Below, piece by piece: positions 16,958-24,577 of a stretch of DNA of 37,844 bases (its first letter is position 1; each line of letters opens with the position of its first letter). Below the pieces are notes generated by a model. It did not search any database and was not told the origin of the DNA. It saw only the letters and a program-made list of their open reading frames with translations. The stretch comes from Blastopirellula sp. (GTDB lineage Bacteria > Planctomycetota > Planctomycetia > Pirellulales > Pirellulaceae), in the NCBI GenBank assembly GCA_002733575.1, contig NVWB01000171.1:1-37844 (forward strand), in the 5' to 3' direction. The translations under genes were made by a program, and so were the position numbers.

Positions 16958-18358
16958 ATGACGACTTCGCGGCCTAATATCTTATGGTACTGTACCGATC
17001 AACAACGCTTTGACACCATTGGTGCGTTGGGAAATCCACACGTCCACACACCGGTGGTCGATCAACTGGTGGCCGATGGCGTCGCTTTCACGCATGCCTA
17101 TTGCCAAAGCCCGATCTGCACGCCGAGCCGTGCCAGTTTTATGACCGGCATGTACCCTACCAAAGTTCATAACACCCGGAACGGCAACGTCACGTTTCCA
17201 GATTACCCACCGTTGATATCAAAATTGCTGGCCGATGCAGGTTACGAATGTGGACTGGTCGGCAAGTTTCATCTGCAAAGTTCAGGCCATCGAACCGAAC
17301 CCCGCTGTGATGACGGTTACAGCTACTGGAAATTCAGCCACGCCCCGCGAGACGACTGGAAAACGGGGCACGACTATGCCGATTGGGTCAAAGCCAACGG
17401 TGGCAACCTTGATGAACTCCGCAACAGCGAAGACCGCGTGCCGACCGAACTGCACCAAACCACTTGGGCATCGGAGCGATCGATTGAATTCATCCAGCAG
17501 TCCCGCGATTGCCCTTGGATGTTGAGCGTCAATATCTACGATCCGCATCCGCCGTTCATTCCACCGAAATCGTATCTCGATAAATTTGATATCGAATCAA
17601 TGCCAGGCCCTTATTTCCAGGAAAGCGATCTGGCACAACAGGCCAAGCTTTCCAGCGTTGATTTTCAAGGAACGGCAGAAACGCCAGAGCAGCGGAACGC
17701 CAAAGAAATTCAAGCCAAATACTATGCGATGATCGCCCAGATTGATGACCAGTTTGCTCGAATACTCAACGTGCTTGATGAAACTGGCCAGCGAGACAAC
17801 ACGGTCATTATCTTCACCAGCGACCATGGAGAATCACTCGGTGATCATGGGCTACTTCAAAAAGGATGTCGGTTCTACGAAGGATTGATTCGTGTGCCGC
17901 TGATCTTCTCTTGGCCTGGTCATTTTCAAACCGATGTGCAAAGCCCCGCGTTGGTGGAACTGATCGATAAAACGGCAACCATTGCAGACCTTGCCGGCAT
18001 CGAACAGCCAGAACACATGCAAGGCAAAAGTTTGCTACCGATCTTAAAGGGCCAAGTCTCGCCTGACGAACACCGACCGTTTGTGCGTTGCGAATACTTT
18101 GACGCCCTTGACCCGGAATTCACCGGCGGCTCCGGCACGTTCGCCACGATGCACCGTACTCGGAAATATAAACTAAGCATCTACCACGGCCATCAACTGG
18201 GCGAACTATACGATCTTGAGAACGACCCCTGGGAATTCAACAACCTGTGGGATTCACCCAACCATCAAGCCATCAAAAACCAACTGATCTACGAAAGCTT
18301 CGATGCCCACGTACTACTGACCACCGATGTCGGCTCCGAAAGAATTGCCCCGATGTAA
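16958..18358 (+). CDS. Type I (formylglycine) sulfatase without signal peptide
   Basis: 466 residues. The sulfatase signature CTPSRASFMTG (Cys54) is the site modified to formylglycine. The N-terminal metal-binding block is WYCTDQQRFDT, where the usual D-D pair is replaced by DQ. VGKFHLQ stands where many relatives have GKWHLG, and FTSDHGESLGDHG supplies the C-terminal metal ligands. It ends with the usual LYDLENDPWEFNNL. It starts directly with TSRPNILW and shows no signal peptide, unlike the second sulfatase here, so it may act in the cytoplasm after import. The DQ variant and SDHGESLGDHG resemble choline-sulfatase/phosphonate-hydrolase-like members; the substrate is unproven. It lies 66 bp behind tctA, probably co-transcribed, suggesting a sulfated or anionic imported substrate. 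Confidence 0.9.
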   Translation: MTTSRPNILWYCTDQQRFDTIGALGNPHVHTPVVDQLVADGVAFTHAYCQSPICTPSRASFMTGMYPTKVHNTRNGNVTFPDYPPLISKLLADAGYECGLVGKFHLQSSGHRTEPRCDDGYSYWKFSHAPRDDWKTGHDYADWVKANGGNLDELRNSEDRVPTELHQTTWASERSIEFIQQSRDCPWMLSVNIYDPHPPFIPPKSYLDKFDIESMPGPYFQESDLAQQAKLSSVDFQGTAETPEQRNAKEIQAKYYAMIAQIDDQFARILNVLDETGQRDNTVIIFTSDHGESLGDHGLLQKGCRFYEGLIRVPLIFSWPGHFQTDVQSPALVELIDKTATIADLAGIEQPEHMQGKSLLPILKGQVSPDEHRPFVRCEYFDALDPEFTGGSGTFATMHRTRKYKLSIYHGHQLGELYDLENDPWEFNNLWDSPNHQAIKNQLIYESFDAHVLLTTDVGSERIAPM

Positions 18359-18423
18359 GTGAAAAAGTTGTCGCTTGCTGAATGCAGAACGTGTAGAATA
18401 AAAGCAGAAACCTTACTCTTTTT

Positions 18424-18608
18424 GGGTGCCACTGGCTTCGCCAGTGCTGAAGTTTAGTTATGTCATAAATATAATTCCCGGCTGAAACCATGATCGGTAT
18501 TACTGAGAGAGCTGGAAACGAGCAGAGTTAATACGTGGCCGTATCCCTCGATATTTTCAACCACAAATATATTAATCGCACTTCACACTGGCGGAGCCAG
18601 TGGCACCC
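18424..18608. repeat. REPIN-like element 3 (inverted palindromic ends, 185 bp)
   Basis: Left end 18424-18446 (GGGTGC plus CACTGGCTTCGCCAGTG) and right end 18586-18608 (CACTGGCGGAGCCAGTG plus GCACCC) are inverted copies. The pairing extends outward by TTTT/AAAA. The core shares recognisable words with copy 1 (ATTACTG, CTGGAAA, GAGTTAAT, TCGA followed by a T-rich stretch), which suggests common descent of the whole element. It fills the 328-nt gap between the first sulfatase and the cyclase gene. A GTG inside the right end (18600) is an artefactual possible start for the downstream gene. Confidence 0.88.
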
Positions 18609-18686
18609 AAAATCCATTTCCAATTCTCAACTTCATATTCAATCCGACCACACTTGCAACACATAAAACATCAAGGCCATCTCATC

Positions 18687-19718
18687 ATGAACCAACAAAA
18701 TCATCCTGCATGCTTAACACCGTTCTGGCTATCTTTGGCCATGCTGTTGTGCGTTTGTTTAGCTAGTGCTTTGGTGGTCTCTCCCGTGAACGCCGATGAA
18801 CCACCACCGGTGGCGATGACTTCCAAAGACATTCAAAACATGGTGAAAGAACTCTCGAACTGGGGTCGGTGGGGCAAAGAAGATCAACTTGGCACCATCA
18901 ATTTAATCACGCCTGCAAAGCGGGCCGCGGCCGCTAAACTGGTCACTGAAGGGATCACCGTTTCACTAGCGCGCGATGCTGATACCGTGGTCAGCCTTGA
19001 GAACACTCGGCCTTATAAACACACCATGATTAATACCGGTGCCACGTCTGAACAATGGGGCACTGATTCAATTGAAGTTGCCCCGCATGGTTTAATGCAC
19101 ACGCACATGGATTCGCTTTGCCATTTTTTCTACATGGGAAAAATGTACAACGGGTTCTCCAAAGATGAAGTGACCGAAACCGGCGCTAAACGCTTAAGTA
19201 TCGACAACCTGAAACAGGGGATTGTCTCGCGCGGTGTTTTGATCGATATCCCTCGCTTACGCGGCGTTGATTTCCTAAAACCGGGCGAAGCCATTTATGC
19301 GAGCGACCTAGATGCCTGGGAAAAGAAAACCGGCATCCAAGTTCAACCCGGCGATATTGTTTTAATCCGCACTGGCCGCTGGGCACGCAGGGCCAAACAT
19401 GGACCTTGGAGTCCTAAAGTCGACGGCATGGCCGGCTTGCATGCTTCGTGTGCCCCGTGGTTCAAACAGCGAGACATCGCCATGCTCGGCAGTGACGCAG
19501 CCGCCGATGTGATTCCCTCAGGCATCGAAGGCGTCACACACCCCATTCACCTAATGATGCTGCACGTAATGGGCGTCCACATTCTCGACAACGCCGACTT
19601 CGGCCAACTCAGTAAAACGGCCGCTAAACTGAACCGCTGGGAGTTTATGATCACGATTGCTCCCTTGCCCATTAAAGGTGGTACGGGTTCGCCAGTGAAT
19701 CCGATTGCTGTGTTTTAA
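18687..19718 (+). CDS. Cyclase-family (kynurenine formamidase-like) metal-dependent hydrolase, exported
   Basis: 343 residues from the ATG at 18687. The frame is open back to a GTG at 18600, but that codon lies inside the REPIN-like repeat. A signal peptide follows the ATG (LAMLLCVCLASALVVSPVNA). The body matches the cyclase family (PF04199): GRWGKEDQLGTINLITPAKR near the start, the metal-binding HTHMDSLCHFF equivalent to the family's HxGTHxDxPxH, RGVLIDIPRLRG, PGDIVLIRTGRW, and GSDAAADVIPSG near the C-terminus. Relatives hydrolyse amides or lactams such as N-formylkynurenine and isatin; the substrate here is unknown. The Cys in DSLCHF where Pro/Ala is usual is a minor variation. It belongs to the + strand run of hydrolytic enzymes after the transporter. 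Confidence 0.87.
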   Translation: MNQQNHPACLTPFWLSLAMLLCVCLASALVVSPVNADEPPPVAMTSKDIQNMVKELSNWGRWGKEDQLGTINLITPAKRAAAAKLVTEGITVSLARDADTVVSLENTRPYKHTMINTGATSEQWGTDSIEVAPHGLMHTHMDSLCHFFYMGKMYNGFSKDEVTETGAKRLSIDNLKQGIVSRGVLIDIPRLRGVDFLKPGEAIYASDLDAWEKKTGIQVQPGDIVLIRTGRWARRAKHGPWSPKVDGMAGLHASCAPWFKQRDIAMLGSDAAADVIPSGIEGVTHPIHLMMLHVMGVHILDNADFGQLSKTAAKLNRWEFMITIAPLPIKGGTGSPVNPIAVF

Positions 19719-19777
19719 GTTGATTCATCAATTGACGAGCGACTTACAAGGCAAGATAATAGAAGAATCCAATTCTT

Positions 19778-21283
19778 ATGAACAGCCTGAACCGAAGAGA
19801 ACGAGTAATGATAAACGCAATCGGCAAAGCCTTAACATTATTGTTCACAGTAACACTCATTTCACAATTTCCCTGTACGGCTTTGGCTCAAGCAAAGGAC
19901 ACCAACCCACCCAACATCATTCTCATGATGGCCGATGATCTCGGTTGGGGAGACACCGGGTTCAACGGCAACAAGATCATTCAAACGCCGCATCTGGACA
20001 CCATGGCCCAAGCAGGGCTGAAGTTCAATCGTTTCTATTCAGCCGCCCCGGTTTGTAGCCCTACGCGTGGCAGTTGCATTACTGGTCGTCATCCGTTTCG
20101 TTACGGCATTTACTTTGCCAACACCGGGCACATGAAAGCCCCTGAAATTACGCTGGCCGAACTACTCAAGAAAAAAGGGTACCGCACGGGGCACTTCGGC
20201 AAGTGGCATCTCGGCACGTTGACCACCGAAGTCAAAGACGCCAATCGTGGCAAACCGGGCGACGACAAACATTTTTCGCCGCCGTGGAAAAACGGGTTCG
20301 ATGTATGTTTTTCCACTGAGTCCAAAGTCCCCACGTGGGATCCACTCTTGTGTCCCAAGAATGAAAAAGGAAAACATTGGTGGAACGCGGTTGATAACCA
20401 AGCCGATGCCATTCCTTATGGAACCCATTACTGGAATGAAAAAGGGGAATCGATCACCGAGAACACACGCGGCGATGATTCTCGGGTCATCATGGATCGT
20501 GCGATTCCTTTTATCGAACAATGTGCCCTAGACAAAAAATCGTTCTTCACCATTATCTGGTTTCATGCTCCCCACTTGCCTGTCGTCGCCGGCCCCAAGT
20601 ATGTGAAGATGTATCAAGAACACGACAGTTTCAGTCAACATTACTTCGGCTGCATCACCGCCTTGGACGAACAAGTTGGCCGCTTGCGACAAGCATTAAA
20701 AGACACAGGCGTGGCCGATAACACGCTGCTTTGTTTTTGCAGCGACAACGGCCCCGAAGGCAGCGACAAAGCCCCTGGCACTGCCGCCAATTTCCGTGGT
20801 CGCAAACGCTCTTTGTACGAAGGGGGCGTGCGTGTGCCGGCGTTAATCGAATGGCCGGCCAAGATTAAAGCGGGTAGTGTTACTGAATTCCCGGCGGTTA
20901 CCAGTGACTATCTTCCCACCATTTTAGAAATCGTCGGAGCCAGTCTTACTGCCAATCGACCCATCGATGGCGTAAGCTTGGTGCCAGTTTTCTCAGGCAA
21001 AAAATATGAGCGACAGACTCCCATCGGCTTCCAAACAGGCAACATGTCGGCTTTAAGCGACAACCGCTACAAACTCTATCGCGCTGGCGGTCAAAAAAAC
21101 GCCAAAGCGGTGAAAGAAAAACAAGCCAAACCAGTAACCCTCGAACTGTACGATCTTCTGGCCGATCCCGGCGAAACCAACAACATCGCTGGCAAACACC
21201 CCGAGATTGTCGCGTCAATGTTAAAACAACTAATCGCCTGGCAAGAATCATGTGCCGAGAGCGATGCCGAAAAAGATTATTAA
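19778..21283 (+). CDS. Exported type I (formylglycine) sulfatase
   Basis: 501 residues with an N-terminal signal. The better signal peptide begins at the second ATG (19808, MINAIGKALTLLFTVTLISQ), so the true start may be there rather than at 19778. Canonical sulfatase blocks: NIILMMADDLGWGDTGFNG with the metal-binding DD (53-54), CSPTRGSCITGRHPFR with Cys93 as the formylglycine site, GHFGKWHLGT, and FCSDNGPEGS as the C-terminal metal site. It ends with YDLLADPGETNNIAGKHPE. This is the arylsulfatase A-like type abundant in planctomycetes that act on sulfated polysaccharides or other sulfate esters. It lies 59 bp after the cyclase gene and 41 bp before the alpha/beta hydrolase, so is likely in one transcript with both. 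Confidence 0.93.
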   Translation: MNSLNRRERVMINAIGKALTLLFTVTLISQFPCTALAQAKDTNPPNIILMMADDLGWGDTGFNGNKIIQTPHLDTMAQAGLKFNRFYSAAPVCSPTRGSCITGRHPFRYGIYFANTGHMKAPEITLAELLKKKGYRTGHFGKWHLGTLTTEVKDANRGKPGDDKHFSPPWKNGFDVCFSTESKVPTWDPLLCPKNEKGKHWWNAVDNQADAIPYGTHYWNEKGESITENTRGDDSRVIMDRAIPFIEQCALDKKSFFTIIWFHAPHLPVVAGPKYVKMYQEHDSFSQHYFGCITALDEQVGRLRQALKDTGVADNTLLCFCSDNGPEGSDKAPGTAANFRGRKRSLYEGGVRVPALIEWPAKIKAGSVTEFPAVTSDYLPTILEIVGASLTANRPIDGVSLVPVFSGKKYERQTPIGFQTGNMSALSDNRYKLYRAGGQKNAKAVKEKQAKPVTLELYDLLADPGETNNIAGKHPEIVASMLKQLIAWQESCAESDAEKDY

Positions 21284-21324
21284 ATCATACTGCCAAAATA
21301 ATTTCTAACGATCCTCCCTGAATC

Positions 21325-22191
21325 ATGAAAGTCAATTCCATGTATCGAAAATATGGTCTCTCCCTCCTCCTGGTCACAGCCATCGCTACCAGTTCCTTTG
21401 CTCAGAAGAAGAAAGCCGACGCGAAGCCAACTCCTGATTCTAAAATCACCTACAAGAAAACCGAGCAAGGCGAACTTCAACTCCATGCGTTTCTTCCCCA
21501 AGGCGTCAAGCCGGGCGACAACCGACCTGGCATCGTGTTCTTCTTCGGCGGCGGTTGGACTGGCGGAACCCCGGCCCAGTTTTACACGCATGCCCGCTAC
21601 TTGGCCGACAAAGGCATGCCTGCTTTTTGTGCTGAATACCGGGTGGCCAAGACCCACAAAACCGATCCCTTTGCCTGTGTCGAAGATGGCAAGTCGGCGG
21701 TGCGTTATGTTCGTGAACATGCAAAAGAACTAGGCGTCGACCCCAAACGCATTGTTGCCGCAGGCGGTTCAGCCGGTGGACACGTGGCCGCCACCACTGG
21801 CACCATCGTCGGCTTTGAAGTCGGCAAAACCGATATTAGTTCCCGCCCCCAAGCGATGATCCTGTTCAACCCAGTGATCGATACCGGGCCTAAAGGTTAC
21901 GGCTACTCAAAATTGAAAGAACGCTACAAAGAAATCTCCCCAGTCGATCATGTGGTCAAAGGCATCCCGCCTACACTCATCTTCCATGGAACCGGCGACA
22001 CGACCGTTCCGTTTGAAAACGTCGTCCGCTTCGACAAACAAATGCAAGACCTGGGCAACCAATGCAAGCTGGTTGACTTCAAAGGCGAAAAACACGGTTT
22101 CTTCAACTACGGCCGCGGAGACAACAAAGCCTACGATAAAACCATCGAAGAAATCAACGAATTCCTCGGAGCGTTGAAGTACATTGATTAA
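21325..22191 (+). CDS. Secreted alpha/beta hydrolase (esterase/lipase-like)
   Basis: 288 residues. Signal peptide (hydrophobic about 11-26, ending SSFAQ). Alpha/beta hydrolase fold with nucleophile elbow GGSAGGH (Ser149), probable acid Asp225 in HGTGDTTVPFE and probable base His257 in GEKHGFFNYG. The oxyanion region is FFFGGGWTGG (about 72-81), similar to the HGGGW of carbohydrate esterase/hormone-sensitive-lipase-like proteins but with Phe instead of His. Relatives include feruloyl and acetyl-xylan-type esterases; the substrate is unknown. It lies 41 bp after the second sulfatase and converges with thiO, ending 20 bp from it. A second in-frame ATG (21340) is an alternative start. Confidence 0.85.
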   Translation: MKVNSMYRKYGLSLLLVTAIATSSFAQKKKADAKPTPDSKITYKKTEQGELQLHAFLPQGVKPGDNRPGIVFFFGGGWTGGTPAQFYTHARYLADKGMPAFCAEYRVAKTHKTDPFACVEDGKSAVRYVREHAKELGVDPKRIVAAGGSAGGHVAATTGTIVGFEVGKTDISSRPQAMILFNPVIDTGPKGYGYSKLKERYKEISPVDHVVKGIPPTLIFHGTGDTTVPFENVVRFDKQMQDLGNQCKLVDFKGEKHGFFNYGRGDNKAYDKTIEEINEFLGALKYID

Positions 22192-22211
22192 GCAATTGTG
22201 GCTCTTTAATT

Positions 22212-23369
22212 TTAGCCGCGGTCTAATCGAAAGGGTTTCAAGTCAAACTCAGGGTCAACTCCTCGCATGACTCTTCCTAGTGTCACTGCCGAACCGGGTG
22301 AAAGATGCAGCCCGCTGCGGTAGTGGCCAGAGGACATAAACACGTTCGTTGTACCGGGCACTTGGCCGATGTACGGGAGGCGATCTAAACTGGCAGGTCT
22401 CAGCCCGGCCCAAATGCGTTGAGGTTCTAGTTCCGCAAGACAAGGGAGTAGCGAACAAGCAAATTCGCGGAGCTCGTCAAAGGCTTCGGTTGTGGTCGAT
22501 TTATCGAAACCGACTTCTTCCACGGTCGAGCCGATCAGTAAATGACCGTCTTGCCGGGGAATGATATAACGCGGGCCTTCGTTGATAGGGTACGGCAGTA
22601 AGCGTTCGCCGGTGTGATACAATAAGATTTGCCCGCGGATAGGTTCAATCTCGGGTGTTTTGATAAAGGTCTTATCGCCAATACTTTGATACAACAGGTC
22701 CGATATCTGTTGAGTCCAACTGCCGGCCGCCAAACAAAACATGCCTGCTTTGATCTCGCCTTGATTCGTCTCTAAGCTGATTGCCTGATTACCGTTTAAC
22801 TTGAAACGAATGGCCTCGGTTTGTTCGGTGATCTTCACACCTCGCTTCAAACAACCGGCCGTTAAAGCTTGAAGATGGCGCGGGTTCCGCACAATGGCTT
22901 CGTCTGGCAGGAAATAGGCCGAGCGTAATTCGGTGTGAATACTTTCGGGCAATAGCTGTGGAATTTGCTGTGCCAATTGTTGGCTTGAAATTGAATCGAC
23001 TTGAACTTGTTCTTCACGCCACTGATGCACCGCGCTAATCAGCGAAGCCGCTTCGCCCGGTTTACGCGCAATATAAACGCCGCCACAGCGTTCGTATTGG
23101 TTGTCGACGCCGGTATCTTCCAATAGTTGCTTGGCCCATTGTTCGTGCAGTTGATGGCTGAGTGCCCGCAGTTTCTCTTGAGGTTCGATGGCGCCTAAGA
23201 TGGAAGCCGGCGGCAGCAATCCGGCTCCGGCCCAAGAGGCTTCGTGCCCTACTTGGTGCTTGTCGATGAGTTCAACGAAAACACCGTGTCCTGCTAGTTC
23301 GTAAGCAAGCGAGAGCCCTATTGCTCCTCCGCCAATAATCAGGCAGTCGTTCATTTGTTGGTCATTCAA
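22212..23369 (-). CDS. thiO: FAD-dependent glycine oxidase-like amine oxidoreductase (ThiO-like)
   Basis: 385 residues from a TTG at 23369; an ATG 15 nt further in (23354) gives 380 residues and places the Rossmann motif CLIIGGGAIGLSLAYELA right at the N-terminus, so either start is possible. DAO-superfamily flavoprotein. The dinucleotide-binding GGGAIG is followed by LIDKHQVGHEASWAGAGLLPP, where the EASWAGAGLLPP block is typical of ThiO. Further blocks are LAAGSWTQQI and, at the C-terminus, RPASLDRLPYIG and SSGHYRSGLHLSPG (ThiO usually reads GHYRNG). ThiO oxidises glycine to iminoacetate for the thiazole of thiamine. No other thi gene is nearby, so other small amines are possible. It is the last gene of a three-gene minus operon and starts 8-23 nt after the glycosyltransferase stop. 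Confidence 0.85.
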   Translation of the reverse strand: MNDQQMNDCLIIGGGAIGLSLAYELAGHGVFVELIDKHQVGHEASWAGAGLLPPASILGAIEPQEKLRALSHQLHEQWAKQLLEDTGVDNQYERCGGVYIARKPGEAASLISAVHQWREEQVQVDSISSQQLAQQIPQLLPESIHTELRSAYFLPDEAIVRNPRHLQALTAGCLKRGVKITEQTEAIRFKLNGNQAISLETNQGEIKAGMFCLAAGSWTQQISDLLYQSIGDKTFIKTPEIEPIRGQILLYHTGERLLPYPINEGPRYIIPRQDGHLLIGSTVEEVGFDKSTTTEAFDELREFACSLLPCLAELEPQRIWAGLRPASLDRLPYIGQVPGTTNVFMSSGHYRSGLHLSPGSAVTLGRVMRGVDPEFDLKPFRLDRG

Positions 23370-23377
23370 TGGATGTT

Positions 23378-24061
23378 CTACCTATTGGCAGGGCGTTGCG
23401 TTTGCAGGATGGTTTCTATTTGTTGAAGAAGTTGCACAGACCAAGGTTCAGGCGAATCGTCGGATCGTAGCTTAATACAAAGCCGAATCAGATCTTGCTG
23501 GGTGTCGACATCGTACCACATCGGCAGTTCTCGAAAGGGAATCTGGTGTTCATCTAGCCGCTGTAGCGTGGCATCAAAAACGGTCTCGGTGCTCCATGGG
23601 ATATCGGCAAATATATCGGGCCGAAATTGTGACATGCCGACTAAATAATATCCGCCATCATCGCTGGGCCCGATCACGACATCGGTTTGAGCGAGTAAGG
23701 CAAACGCTTTGTTGACGTAATCGACGGGCAAGTCAGGGCTATCCGTACCGATCAACACCACTTGCTTAGCACCCGCTTTAAACGCAGAGCTAAAATAATG
23801 CTCCAAACGCTGTCCCAGGTCGCCTTCTCCCTGTGGCTGAAGGTTCCAAGTATCAACGGGCAACTGCTGAAAGAGAGGTTGTTGGTCAGCCGGACTGTAT
23901 GCAATTACCGTTTGATCAGCGATGCCTGACAACCGGGCAACAATGGTCTCAACAAAGGTCTGATAAATACTGGCCGCCGCTTGATCGCCAATCGTTTGAG
24001 CTAGGCGTGTCTTCACTTTGCCTGGCGTCCATGCTTTGGCGAATAATCCAAACTGTTTCAT
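23378..24061 (-). CDS. TIGR04282/DUF2064 family glycosyltransferase (nucleotidyltransferase-like GT-A fold)
   Basis: 227 residues. Recognised by FAKAWTPGKVKTRLA at the N-terminus (family FAKxPxPGxVKTRL, here with Trp for the first Pro), GTDSPDLP (about 104-111, the DxD-like metal site) and GPSDDGGYYLVGM (about 131-143). Relatives are annotated as arsenosugar-biosynthesis-linked glycosyltransferases or CofC-like proteins, and true substrates are mostly unknown. No arsenic methyltransferase or radical SAM partner is seen here. Its ATG overlaps the stop of the upstream glutaredoxin gene by 4 nt (ATGA), so they are translationally coupled; thiO follows 8 nt after its stop. Confidence 0.85.
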   Translation of the reverse strand: MKQFGLFAKAWTPGKVKTRLAQTIGDQAAASIYQTFVETIVARLSGIADQTVIAYSPADQQPLFQQLPVDTWNLQPQGEGDLGQRLEHYFSSAFKAGAKQVVLIGTDSPDLPVDYVNKAFALLAQTDVVIGPSDDGGYYLVGMSQFRPDIFADIPWSTETVFDATLQRLDEHQIPFRELPMWYDVDTQQDLIRLCIKLRSDDSPEPWSVQLLQQIETILQTQRPANR

Positions 24062-24288
24062 GCGTTTAAAATCCGTTTTAACAGTATTTCGTTCACGATT
24101 CCACGAAAACGGATTTTGCCATCAATTTCCACCACCGGTACACATTCGGTGAATTTCTGCTGGAGGGCTTCATCTTGATCGATATCCACGGTTTTCGGAT
24201 TGAAGCCATGTTGTTTGAGCAATGCAATGGCATCATCGCACAAATGACATCCGGCGCGTGTATAAACAATTGTTTCTGAGTCAGACAT
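24058..24288 (-). CDS. Glutaredoxin-like small redox protein
   Basis: 76 residues, a compact thioredoxin fold: VYTRAGCHLCDDA with the redox pair Cys14/Cys17, TVDIDQD as the second strand, the cis-Pro region CVPVVEIDGK, and a C-terminal helix. This matches the DUF836/glutaredoxin-like family (CxLC active site) of thiol-disulfide oxidoreductases. It is the first gene of the minus operon with the DUF2064 glycosyltransferase (4-nt overlap) and thiO. Its upstream region, shared with the divergent kinase gene, is 289 nt long and contains a perfect 21-bp inverted repeat. Confidence 0.87.
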   Translation of the reverse strand: MSDSETIVYTRAGCHLCDDAIALLKQHGFNPKTVDIDQDEALQQKFTECVPVVEIDGKIRFRGIVNEILLKRILNA

Positions 24289-24474
24289 AATATGCTAGAG
24301 TTGTAGGGAACCGATGATTGTATTGGGTCGTTGAATCCTTCGTGCATTTTGTTCGATCTGCGGCTTTGATGATACCCAGGGTTCGTGTTTTGGCTATAAT
24401 CTAACGAAAACAAGTAGCTCGAAAGGCCGAGGTATATAATATTAATGTTTTGATCGTGTTAGAAATCTCAAGCG

Positions 24475-24528
24475 CGAAGCGTAAGCGAGGACGAAGTTTA
24501 TTTGCGGTTCGTCCTCGCTTACGCTTCG
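24475..24528. repeat. Perfect 21-bp inverted repeat, REP-like hairpin
   Basis: The left arm 24475-24495 begins CGAAGCGTAAGCGAGG; the right arm 24508-24528 is its exact reverse complement, ending CCTCGCTTACGCTTCG. The 12-nt loop is GTTTATTTGCGG. It is much more GC-rich than its AT-rich surroundings and lies between the divergent glutaredoxin and kinase genes, 50 nt before the kinase start. It is not followed by a T-run, so a dispersed extragenic palindrome is more likely than a terminator. Confidence 0.8.
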
Positions 24529-24577
24529 GGTTAAGATTATATCGGCGAACCTGAATTTTTAATTAATCTAGTGACGT

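Noticed and set aside
24093..24413. 106-codon minus frame overlapping the glutaredoxin gene
   Set aside because: Shadow frame; the glutaredoxin frame has the CxxC motif and couples by overlap to the next gene.
24395..24440. Two TATAAT hexamers before the kinase gene as promoter -10 boxes
   Set aside because: No matching -35 element at the right spacing, and such hexamers are frequent by chance in this AT-rich gap.
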